Made by a program: the position numbers and the translations under genes
Shown: positions 13,914-24,754 of the stretch, piece after piece
How positions within the stretch are numbered: the stretch's first letter is position 1
Layout: every line of letters begins with the position of its first letter
The notes under the pieces: generated by a model
Databases searched by the model: none
Told to the model about the DNA's origin: nothing
Seen by the model: the letters and a program-made list of their open reading frames with translations, nothing else
From: Tetrahymena thermophila SB210
Lineage: Eukaryota; Ciliophora; Oligohymenophorea; Hymenostomatida; Tetrahymenidae
Assembly (NCBI RefSeq): GCF_000189635.1
Contig: NW_002476360.1
Coordinates: 71,887 to 135,886 of the forward strand
DNA: 64,000 nt
Direction: 5' to 3'

Positions 13914-16900
13914 ATGAAAGAAAATTATACCTAGAATGATGTAATTTAAAAATATGATAATATAAATGTAAATAAATAATTATAAGAACTCAATTCAGGC
14001 TTGCAAACTTAATAGCCTATGTTTAGTCTGAGAAACCATACTTCAAGTTTTTCTTCTAGTAGAGCTTTTAAGGATTATTAAAAGTAAGAAAGTGAAGAAA
14101 ATTATGTTAGTAGAGGGGATTTTAATGATAATTCTGATACAATAATAGAGCGTAAGTAGATAAGCAGAAGTTAGTTAGAAATTTTACTTTAATAATCATA
14201 GAGATAAAAGTTAAATTGTATTTAACCTTTAAATTCTACTATTTATCCAAAAATTAATCTTCATGAGAAATAACAAGAAAATAGTAATATGGAATTCAAT
14301 CAAGATTAATATGACAGTAATTTGTTATAAAAGCTTTATTCAAAATAAAAAAGTACTATAAAAAGTTCTTAAGACACTGATTCAGATTGTGCTAAGCAAG
14401 ATTCAGAATAAAATATATTCTATAATAAACAACATAATTTCAAGAAAGAACTTCCTTACTAAAGAAATAGTGATGAACATTAATCTAAGAAGTTCTAAAA
14501 TTAATACAAAAAAGAGATTGTAAATGAAAATAAAAAACATTCGCAAAATCAATAAGCTTAGAAAGGAGGGCAATGTGAACTTTTTAATAGTAAAAAAGTA
14601 TAAAATTCAGAAGAAATTAATTTAAGCTAACTGCTACTGCAGTAGAGAAGAGAATAACTATGTAAAGAAACAAAATAAATTATAAAAAAGAAAGATGAAA
14701 AATTATGGAATGTTTTTGTAGTTAGGCTGGGTATTTTTTAAAGGTTTTTAAGAAATTTAAAAAACTTATCCGAGTCATACAAATTTAGAATGATGAATGC
14801 AGACTAAAAATAGAAATTTAATGATTTATCTTTCTTTCAATCAAAATAAAAAAAGTTTAATAATTCAGCTAGTTTCCAAAAAATACTTTTAAAAATATTT
14901 TCTAAATTTTTTTAAAAAATAGCAAGTAAAATAAAAATATTTAATCCGCTCAATTTTGCAGTAATTTGCTTAGAATTGGTGATGCTAGTGATTTTAATTG
15001 CACAAATATTCATTTTACCACTTGCCGATTCATTTGATATTAGCTATTTGAAAGATGGAATATTCTATCTTATAATTTACACTTTCCCTGTAATTATGTT
15101 TTCAATCACTATTCTAGTTAAATTAAACACTGGGTTTTTTAAAGAAAATATTGTAGTTAGTGATAGAAAGTAAATTTTCCTCAATTATTACTAAAGGGGT
15201 GATTTATTTCTTGATTTTATTATTGTTGTTTCTTTTTTGTGGACAAACGGTTTTTATAATTATTTATTTTTGCTCTTAAAACTTTTCTAAATTCAGAATT
15301 CAATAGTAAAAATCGATATAAAATTTTCGCTCTCTTAAAGATTTGCATTTAGCTTTTAAATCTCAAAACTCATCTTACTTGTTTTGATGCTCGCACATTT
15401 AAATGGTAATTAATTTATTTTAAATATTTTTCTTCCATTTAATGTAAATTAAACAAAAAATAATTAATAGGGTGTATTTTTAATTAAATTGCAAAGAATT
15501 TAGAAGAAAGCTGGTTGACTAAAAATAATTTATAAAACACGGATTGGTATGAGAGATATATAGATAGTTTATATTTTTCATTTATCACTATGGCTACAGT
15601 TGGGTATGGAGATATAATACCTATTTCTCTTTAGGAGAGAGTATTTGTAATTTTTATGGTTGTTTACAGTTGTGGTGTTTTTGGTTATATCCTCAGCAGC
15701 ATAGGAAATATTTTTTAAGAGAGAGCATAAATTAAAGCAAATTATAAGTATTTTATTTTATTTTATTTTTTTATTTTTACAATGAATTTTTAATCAAATA
15801 AGGAGGTAACTAATTGATATCATTCATTATATGAGGATAAGGAATATTGATCAGATACTCTAATAAAAAATTTTTTAATATCTGCACTATTTAGAGAAAA
15901 TGGAAGATTATAACCACTAAAAGGGACAGCAAATAGTTGAAAAGCTTTCTCCTGACCTTCAATAATAAATCAACATAAATTCTTACTATCCTTTTCTTAA
16001 AAACTCTAATTACTTTAAACTCAACTTTAAAGATTCCATTTTAATTAACGCTTCTCTTAAAATGAAGGAACTCACATTTGGCCCTGGTCAAATAATATTT
16101 AACCAGAATGATTTAGATAGCAAAATTTATTTTATATTGAAAGGAAAAGTTCAACTTTCTATTAATAACCACAATATTTGTACAAAAGATGTAAGAATAA
16201 ACTAATTAAATAATTATTTCTTTAAATAAATAAATTTAATTTTTGAACTAGGAAGACGACAGGTGCTTTGGGATAAGCGAGTTTTTTACAGGTGAATCAA
16301 GGAGCTTATAAGCAAAAAGCATCTCTGTCTCTTAAATATTATATTTAGAATTAAGTAATTTCTAAGAAGTTTTAAAAGAAGATCTTTTAGAATATGTAAT
16401 TAATTTATTTTTTAAAAATGAATGTTTAAAATTTAATTTAAAAATGAATTAGGAGAAGTTTTGTTCTCTGAGAGATTAGATTATTTTTAGTAAGATTTCG
16501 GTAGACTAATCATGCTATTTCTGCAATAAATATAGTCACATCTATGACTAATGTCCCTTTTATACTTTAAAAAATTAAAGGCTTCTAATGATTGAAAAAA
16601 GTAAAAGAAATATAAATTAGCTTAGATAAAAAATTGAGAGACGCTTTCCCTTTAAATCTAATTGCCTTTAAGATATTGAAAAAATAAAGCTGAATTTAAA
16701 AGCAGTTAGATTAAACTATATAAACAAACTTGCATTTGATAAAAATGAAATGATTTAACACATATAAGATAATATTTTGATTCAAAACGATATAGAATTT
16801 TATAGGAATAACAACGCTTTCTAATATAAGTATAATGAAGAAGAATAAACATTTAGTATTCTTTTATTAAATTCTAATGAAGTATGTGATGAATTTATGT

Positions 16901-17748
16901 CAGAGGAGGATGAATAAATTGAAAATAGTGATTCTGTTGAAACTTTTGACTAAATTTAAAATAATAACAATAAGAAAATTGGTAGAAGTTCAATAATAGG
17001 AGGTGATATCTATACTGAAGAACAGTAATTTCCATCATCTTCTATTTTTTAAAACTAACATAACCAACTTAAAAAAAGAAACTCTATTTTACCAAACCCT
17101 ATTTAAATGCAAAGTAATAATAATATAAATTCTCATAATAGTTATACAGGAGATAGACTTCATTAATAATCAAACACAAAAATTCAAAATTTGTATCGAT
17201 AAGCATCATAGAGTTCCTAAAAATCTTCAAGGAGGTAGTCCAATTAGTCATACAAGCGAAATCCAACTTCTGATGGTTCTGCTAAAAAAATTCAAGATTA
17301 ACTTTTATTTAATTAAATTGTTGAAATTTTAACATAAGTACAGGCAAAATAAGAAGCTGATAAATCAGATATGCAAAGTATTTTTTTAAAAAATTAATTT
17401 TTTGATATTAATAATTTTGATTAAATGAAGAACTTCACTCGCTATTTTCCTAAAAGCAATTTTATAAATATTATAACAAAGTATAATAACCTAAATTTAA
17501 AAAAACAAAGAGCTTAACTTAAAAAAGATGGAAAAAGTAACAAAATAAGGCAGGCATTAATTTACTCCTCTGCTTTTAAGAAAAGTAATAGACCTCATAC
17601 TTCATAATAAATCTAAAATACCATTAAACTAGATGCTAAAGATAAAATCAAATCAAATTTTTAAATACATTCATCTCAAGAAATAAAAGATGCCAAATTT
17701 AATTTTAATATTGAAAAATAATAAAATATAACAAATGGTTTTAGATGA
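13914..17748 (+). CDS. Cyclic-nucleotide-gated-type K+ channel, tandem copy 4
   Basis: A complete 1198-residue paralog with exons 13914-15405, 15471-15747, 15803-16190, 16252-16395 and 16453-17748. The juxtamembrane block FVVRLGIFQRFLRNLKNLS is near residue 268, S1 starts near residue 347, and the pore filter ATVGYGDIIP is near residue 540. The filter flanks differ slightly from the TVGYGDITP of the other copies. The CNBD-like domain spans residues 590-765, and the zinc knuckle CYFCNKYSHIYDQC falls at about 786-800. The tail is Gln/Asn/Ser-rich, with the conserved FTRYFPKSN block near residue 1095. S4 is poor in basic residues, which suggests weak or absent voltage sensing. The zinc knuckle is identical in spacing in all four copies, so it is under selection and not accidental. 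Confidence 0.93.
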
Positions 17749-17871
17749 TTTTTTTGTTACTCAAAAATTAAATCAATGTTCTTATATAGTTAATGTATAA
17801 TTAAGTTATTTAAAAGTTTTAATATTATTTCATAAATTCATTCTATCTATAAAGTTTATTTTTTTTAAATA

Positions 17872-17998
17872 TACCGTAAATACTCTTATTTAAGCCTACC
17901 AAAAATTCTATTATCAATAAATTTAGTCAGCTTATAGTGTGCTCATATTAGAACACCATCTTAAATTAGGATCAGCTTAAGATAGAGTATTTACGGTA
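17872..17998. mobile_element. MITE-like inverted-repeat element, copy A
   Basis: The left end reads TACCGTAAATACTCTTATTT. The reverse complement of the right end reads TACCGTAAATACTCTATCTT. This gives terminal inverted repeats of about 15 perfect and about 25 imperfect bases enclosing roughly 75 bases with no coding capacity. The outer TA on both sides could be a TA target duplication, as in Tc1/mariner-type elements. A second element of nearly the same length with the related terminus CCGTAAATCCTC lies at 29038. Non-autonomous transposon is an inference, and a structured RNA or a cruciform site is an alternative. Confidence 0.6.
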
Positions 17999-18596
17999 CA
18001 ACTTTTATTTCTATTAAAAAAGTAAAATCTCCTTAATGATATTGTATATTTTCTAAGCTTTTTTTAATTTTTTTAGTCTCTAAAATAATTAAGTACGTAT
18101 TATAATAATTTTTTAATTATAAGTGCTCTAATCTAAATTAAGTAATATTTATAGATGAATTATAATTATGTTCTAATGTTTATTGGCAAATTAATCTTTG
18201 CTTATTTTTTTTAAATTTTCACATAAAAGGGGAACATTAACAGATATTAACAAAAACGCTGCATAAATATAAATAGCAAACAAATTTTTACTTACTCTTT
18301 TTTTAAATTTAAATCTTTTACAAAATAAAAAATAGATACATGATTTATTAATTGTTTGTAATAATTAACATTAACTAAGTTCCTTTCTAAGTTTTATGTT
18401 GTTTTATTTTCAAATATAAATATGTAAACTTAAAAGTAAAAAAAATAAATAGTTTATTTAATTATTTTACAAACAAAATAGATAGTTTATTTAATATTTT
18501 CCAAACAAATTAAATAATATTTAGATATATTTCTAGTAGATTTTATATCTAATTGAAAGTTATTTCTAGATTTCACATATGAAGATAAATAAATAC

Positions 18597-18655
<59 letters not shown>
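18597..18655. repeat. (GATA)n microsatellite
   Basis: A near-perfect tetranucleotide run of about 14-15 ATAG/GATA units. It is simple sequence in a spacer with no gene signal around it. Confidence 0.97.
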
Positions 18656-18658
<3 letters not shown>

Positions 18659-18859
18659 AATACGCTTAAATTTTTTAATTAATTCAGAAATTAAAATGAA
18701 ATTTTAATAGAAAGTAATAACAAACAAACTTATAATAATCTTAACCCATTTCAAATAGATTATAAGCTTCATTAATTATTTATCTATAATTTATTGATTA
18801 ACAATTTATACTAAAATTAATTAAAAAAAGATCTACTTATCAAAATAGGTATTAACATC

Positions 18860-20515
18860 ATGAGTGCTAAGAAAATAGCAGTAATTATTAAGTCTAACAA
18901 ATTCATAAATAAAATATATCATTTATAAAATTAACCAGAGGGATCTCATTTTTTCAGGTATTTAGCCAACAGGAAAGCTTCATTTAGGAAATTATTTGGG
19001 TGCCATTTAAAACTGGGTAAAACTACAAGAAAAATATCATGAAAAATCAGATATTTTCTTTTGTATAGTTGATTAGCATGCACTAACCGATAAATTTAAA
19101 ATAGGTAAAATCAACTTTATAATTATAGATAAATACATTCTTTATTGAATGCATTAAACAAAATATTTTCTAAATTTAAATTATTTTTTTAAGTATAAAT
19201 TGGATTTGAGACTAATCACTATTTTTTAATGAAAAAATAAAATAGATCATTAGATCTACTTTGAAGATACAACTAAAGATAACACTATTATAATGGCAGC
19301 TGCTTTATTAGCATCTGGAATAGATCCCAAAAAATCTAACATTTTCGTTTAATCAGCTGTAATTTCAAAATTTAATTTTATGTGTTTTTTATTTGCATGT
19401 AACAAACCTAATTATTTGTATAAATATTATTATTATAAAGGTTCCTTATCATGCAGAGCTTTAATGGATGTTAGGATGTATTGCTCCTCAAAATTGGTTA
19501 AATACAATGACTTAATATAAAGATAAAAAATCAAAAAACTCTAGTTTGGGTTTATATTCTTACCCTGTTCTCATGGCAGCTGATATTTTACTTTACAAGT
19601 AATTAGTTAATGATTTATTTATTTATTTACTTATTTAGCCAAATCTTTTTGTTAATAATAATATCTTTCTAGAAATATTAATAATTAATTATTTTCGTAA
19701 ACAAATTCTAATTTTTTAAATAGTGCTACTCATGTTCCTGTTGGAAGCGATTAAAAGCAGCATTTAGAGTTAACTAGAGACTATGCTACAAGGTTCAATA
19801 CATTATTTAAAAATGATAAAACATAGGGTATTTCAATGCCTTAATACATAGAATGTAATTCAATAAAATTCCATGAAATAGTTAATTTAATATAAATTTT
19901 TTAAATAATACAAGCTGAATTTCCTAGAGTAATGAGTCTTAAAGATGGTACTAAAAAAATGTCTAAATCAGATCCTAGTGATTTTTCTAGAATTAACTTG
20001 ACTGATACTCCTGAAGTAGTTTATGACAAGATCAAAAAAGCTAAAACTGACTCAATCCCTATTGTATTTAAAAGCAATATTTAAAAATCTTCTTATTCAT
20101 TTTTTATTAATAAAGGTTAAATTAGATCCAAACAGACCTGAAGTAACTAATCTTATTAGAATATATAGCTCTTTATCTGGTTAGAGTATCAAAGAAATTG
20201 AAGCTACTTTTTCATCAAGCTCTATGAAAGATTTTAAAGACAAACTCTCTGAGCTTATTATTACAAAGTAAATAAAATTAATTTTTTAATTAGCATTAAT
20301 TAAATAATATTTTTATTATTCATTTATTTAACTAATAATAAATAATTCTTTATTTTTTAATTAGAGTTTGCCCAATTGGTTTAAGAATAGAAGATCTATT
20401 ATCAAACTAAGACTACGTTTACGAGTCTTTAAAGCAAGGTAACGAAAGAGCTTACGATAGAGCCAAAGAAAATATTCAAAGAATAAAAAAAGAGATGGGA
20501 ATGTATGTTATGTGA
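18860..20515 (+). CDS. Tryptophanyl-tRNA synthetase, bacterial/mitochondrial type
   Basis: Class Ic aminoacyl-tRNA synthetase that charges tRNA-Trp with tryptophan using ATP. Eight exons (18860-18891, 18941-19104, 19246-19358, 19441-19598, 19724-19854, 19915-20063, 20116-20267, 20365-20515) give 349 residues, the usual length of the bacterial and organellar enzyme. The HIGH-type signature is seen as [17 protein letters not shown], followed by DQHALTDKF, a [17 protein letters not shown] active-site stretch, [17 protein letters not shown], and the KMSKS loop in [13 protein letters not shown]. It is the WARS2/TrpS form, not the eukaryotic cytosolic form, so an organellar role is expected. However, the N-terminus ([11 protein letters not shown]) has no long presequence before the catalytic domain. 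An upstream alternative start or exon was not found. Confidence 0.95.
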
Positions 20516-21039
20516 TGGATAAATATTTATAAAATAACTATTTATATTTGATTAGTTGATTAAAAATTAATTTTTTAAATAAAATTTTGTCAATTCAATG
20601 AAAAAACTTTATCTACAAAGTGTTATTTTATAATTTTAAAAACTTATTCAATAAATTAGGCATAAATATAAACAAAATATAAAAATTTATGCAATTTTTA
20701 AGAATAACAATATATTTAAACCATAAAAGTTACACTTTAATTTTTTAGAAGGATCTGCAAATAATTATTTTTATTGATAGTAAATAATTATTTTTATTAC
20801 TCATTAGCAACTAATTACCAGATTACAACAGAAGATTTCAAATAAAATAATACTTGCATTTTTGAGGGTTGATAAGTATTGATTAAATTTGATAAAAAAT
20901 ATGATAGCGTGGGTAACTTGAATTGAAGCATTTGTATCTTTATTAAAGAAAGATTAGCTATTCTATTGGAATAATTTGATTAAAAAAAATATATTTTTCA
21001 AATAAAAAAGTAGAGTTAGAATAAAATTAGTTATTAGAA
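20516..21039. other. Spacer
   Basis: About 520 bases between two same-strand genes. No coding or RNA feature recognised. Confidence 0.6.
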
Positions 21040-21693
21040 ATGGAGCTAGTACTTTTATTATTCTTATTAGGATACGTAATTTAAGATGCAGGCTGCGTAA
21101 TTTTACTTCTAAGAATATTGAAGCAAAGGTCTGTTGATGGTTTATCTCTTTAATCCCAAGTTATGTACGGATTAGGAACATTAATGAGAGTAATCTACAC
21201 TTTCGATACAAGACTAAGCAATTACACAATTGTATTTGTTGAAATGATGGTTGCTGTTTTACTCCACATAGGCATACTTTATGGTTTCTTCAAGTACAGA
21301 TACACTCAAACTTCAGATATTTAATCTCCTTTAATTAGCTGGAAAACAATAATACCCGTATGTTCAGTTTTAGCTTACTTTTTCCATCCAGGTGAATAGT
21401 ATGAATATCTACAAATTTTAGTATCTCTATCCATGTTTATTGAAGCAGTAGGTCTCCTACCATAAATTTATGTAAATCGCAAGCAAGGACGTGTAGAATA
21501 TGAATTAGGAAAATATCTCATTTTTATGGTTGCAAGCAGAATAGCAAGATTAGCATTTTGGTTTGTAATGTATAGAATGGGTGATTAAAATATTGAATTG
21601 ATGGTTGCTGATATTGTTCATACAGTTCTTCTTGCAGATTTTGCAATTCTTTTTATTAAAAACAAAGGCAAAGAAGTTATCTTAGTAATTTGA
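21040..21693 (+). CDS. ER lumen protein retaining receptor-like (KDEL receptor/ERD2 family), seven-TM
   Basis: A single-exon 217-residue protein, almost entirely hydrophobic with about seven membrane segments, matching ERD2 length and topology. Recognisable family positions are KQRSVDGLSLQSQV near the first loop (compare SCAGISGKSQ in ERD2), MRVIYTFDTR, the segment SMFIEAVGLLPQIYVNRKQG (compare ESVAILPQLF..QKTG), and ELGKYLIFMVASRIARLAFW. ERD2 proteins bind C-terminal HDEL/KDEL signals of escaped ER residents in the Golgi and return them in COPI vesicles. The N-terminus is shorter and more divergent than in typical ERD2, so a related PQ-loop-like transporter fold with another ligand is possible. 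The ATG is the first in frame, and the stop is TGA 21691. Confidence 0.78.
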
Positions 21694-22168
21694 ATTATGT
21701 AAGTAAGATATGTTAAAAAATAAAATAGTTAAATTCATTTTTTTCGTTCATAATATTTGTACAAACGTGTTAGTTAATTGATTTAATCACAAAAAAGATA
21801 CATCAAAAACGAAATTTATTAACTTATTTATTTAGTTATTTATTTATTTTGTGTTTATTATAAAAATCAAATAGATTATAATCTATATTCTCATTTATGT
21901 ATTTATTTAGTTATTTACTTTCTGTTTTTCCAATCAAAATAGCAAAAGTAAATTCTTTATAATTACCTCTTTTATGTATTTATTCTATTTTAATTATTAT
22001 CTCTTAAGCTTATCATATATTTTTAAGATAGAATTATATTTAATTTTAACAATTTTCTATAATGATTATGTTGAGTTATATTTTAAAACGAATTTTTAAT
22101 AAAATTATAAAAGAAGATATTTGAAACATTTTTCTTACATATTATTAATATAAATAAATACATTTTAA
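21694..22168. other. Spacer between convergent genes
   Basis: About 475 AT-rich bases between the 3' ends of two convergent genes, with TTTATTTATTTAGTTATT-like runs. Nothing else seen. Confidence 0.6.
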
Positions 22169-23665
22169 TCAAACAAAATCGTATTATTCTTTGAAAACAG
22201 TATAAAAGGGACTTATTTTGCTAACTACTGTAATTTCAGCTACTTGTGGCAAGACGTATCCTCTAATTGAAAAAACTTGGTTTAAAGTTAAGTTTGCATC
22301 TATTTTTTTATATCCTTAGGCTGAAGGCCAAGTTTTTAAATCTGTTGGTTAATATAAAGGCTTTGTTTAGTTGAATTCAATATAAACTTCTATATTTTCC
22401 ATAGTGTATTAATGTTTATGATCCCATGGTAATGGATCCTTGAAGATAGCAGCCAAATGATCTTTGAGCACATCTTTCTCTCTTGTGTCATCAATGTAAT
22501 CCATCTAAGAAAATTCGGGGTAGTGAACGAAAATAGGAATATGCAAAATTTTCTCATCATCTAAATAAACACATTTCTATATTTGAAAAAAAAGTCAGCA
22601 TACATTATGATGTAAAATTTAAATTATAATTAATAATAATTACTTTGCATGAGTCAGGGAAATCCATCATTTGGTTACCCAAGTAGATTTTTCTCTTTTT
22701 TAGCTCTGTATGCAAGATCAAAGTTTGTGTATTTTTATGTTCTTAAATTTTTTCCCTTCTTTTTCTTTCATTTTCTATTTGTTTTTCACTTTCTTTTTTA
22801 ATATCTAACAATTCCTTATTATTTGGCTCATGCTATAAACCTGTCAAACAAGTTAACAAACTTTCATCATATCTTCTTAATAAACTTTCAATTTGAGCTT
22901 TTCTAAAGTAAGCCTTAATAAACTTTTCATCGTATTTAATAGCCATTTTACAGTCATCAATAGCCTTACCATAATTTTCTATTTTTAATAAGTAAAAAAT
23001 GAAAAATCTATTGAAATAAATAATCGTTATAATCAATAATATCAAATCTAAATGGAAGTTTTAGAAGCTATTTTATATTTATGTATAACCTATTGTAAAA
23101 TAAATTGTAAGTATTTACTTAATTTCATGTTCATTAAAGCTCTATTATTATGTAACTATGCATTTACATCCTTTTCGCTACTTTTAGCATCAATACCTTC
23201 AGTATAAGCGTTTAATGCTTATCTAATAAAATATCTTTTACCTTCTCCTTTTTTGTAATGCTCATTTCCTTATCTCTAAAAAAATAATTTAAAATTGATT
23301 AATACTTTTCAAACTATAAACTAAAAGTAGGGATTTCTAATTACTTCAAAAACTAAAAGCTATTTAAAAACTATTTTATTTTACTAAGTAAATAAAATCC
23401 CTCTTTTTTTATTATGTAAAAAAAATACTTCGATATAAACTCTAAAAATACTAACCTTGAAATTTTAAGCAAGATTTTCTGGAGTATCATCATACATTAA
23501 ATTTTAAAGAGCAAGCAATTCAGGATAATCTTCTATATTCTTAGGAATTTCCTTCATAAAGAGGGGATGCTTCTTTAAATAATTTGTTGTTTCTTCTAAC
23601 TCTTCAGGAGTCATTCTAGTCTTAGACTCCCAATCATCAGGCATATCATCAAATAATCCAGCCAT
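22169..23665 (-). CDS. TTC4/Cns1-type tetratricopeptide Hsp90 co-chaperone
   Basis: Four exons on the minus strand (23665-23456, 23275-23119, 22978-22644, 22576-22169) give 369 residues, close to human TTC4 (387) and yeast Cns1. Residues 1-70 carry the N-terminal region (MAGLFDDMPDDWESKTRMTP). A three-repeat TPR region follows (GNEHYKKGEG, YTEGIDAKS, NNRALMNMKLKNYGKAIDDC, AYFRKAQIESLLRRYDES). The C-terminal third is the wheel domain, recognised from the order LHIPIFVHYPEFSQMDYI, DPLPWDHKHQYTMENIEVYI and LTLNQVFSIRGYVLPQV. The family binds the Hsp90/Hsp70 EEVD tails and supports translation-elongation factor folding. Part of the third exon has a hydrophobic-looking shadow frame that is not a gene. 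Upstream lies another possible minus-strand coding segment. Confidence 0.92.
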
Positions 23666-23894
23666 TTAATACAATACGCTAATTTAGAATATCCTACTTT
23701 TTTAGAAATCTATTTATTTATCTTTACTCTACTTAACCAATATAAATAATTACTTTAGTTTAATAATTATTAATTTAGCTTAAATATATCTTCCTAATAT
23801 ATATAAATATAATAAGTAATATTTCTTTCTATCTTTCTTTTAGATACTTTTGATTTATATCAATATTTTATAATAAATTCTTTCGTTAAACATT

Positions 23895-24344
23895 TCAAAA
23901 GTTAATCATTTTACAATTAAAAGCTAATGCTTTCATTATTCGTTATTGTAGAAATAACTCATTTAAAATATTTAATTTTTTTTATTTACCAGAATTCATA
24001 AATAACTTGATCTATTTTTATTTACATTTAATTTTCAATATATTTAATTTTATTTTAAAAATTTAATTCATTTATGTTTAAATCAATCTATTAATAATAT
24101 ATTTTTAATACTAAATATTAGTCTTATTATAAAAACCACAGTTTCTAAGGTAATATCCTTTTACGTTATCGACACTACAATCATAATCAAACCTCTGCTA
24201 ATTATCTGTTGTAACATCATAAGTAAAGTAAGTTGATAATACTTTTATTTCTTTGTTTATGTAATCAATAACTTTCTAATAAGCACTTACAGATAAATAG
24301 AATGATAAATTAAATTAGCTATCTGAATTTGGTTTTTGAAATTG
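23895..24344 (-). CDS. Probable coding segment of an unknown minus-strand gene (ends unresolved)
   Basis: The minus strand is open without TGA for 149 codons here. Its first ~78 codons have a varied, protein-like composition that includes SAYQKVIDYINKEIK, DNQQRFDYDC and KGYYLRNCGF. Surrounding spacer does not look like this. No ATG begins the frame, so an upstream exon is needed. A signal-peptide-like ATG frame (MKKTMILFTIITIDFC) starts at 24710, only 44 bp from the divergent gene at 24755, but I could not join the two with a convincing intron. The last part down to TGA 23895-23897 becomes low-complexity and may be 3' untranslated or intron sequence. I recognise no family. It may be a small secreted or membrane protein, or a decaying copy. 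Confidence 0.4.
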
Positions 24345-24754
24345 TCAAAAAAACTTAAAAAAATTGAAAATATTATTTTTATATTTTTAAGATAGTTATT
24401 AAAAAATTAATAATATAATTAGTCCTTTAAAATTAATAAAAATTAATAGAGAGATTTTACAAAAAATTAATCTAAAATATATTTTTAAGATTCATATCAT
24501 ATAAACAGTGTATTTTGAGAAAATAATATTTTTTATGATGATAGTATTTGTGTTAATTAAATTTAGAAAAAGGATAAGGATTAGTTAGTAGAAATTCATT
24601 CCTATTTCTGATAATAATCTTAATATTTAGATCTAAATATCTAATAATTAAATTTTTGAAAGGCAAAAATCAATTGTTATAATTGTAAATAGAATCATAG
24701 TTTTTTTCATTTTGATTAAAAATAAAAAAAATAATTGATTATTTATTTTTATAA

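Larger units (their letters stand above)
17749..18859. other. Spacer with an inverted-repeat element and a GATA microsatellite
   Basis: About 1.1 kb between the channel array and the tRNA synthetase. It contains the 127 bp inverted-repeat element at 17872 and the tetranucleotide repeat at 18597. I see no gene. Confidence 0.65.
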
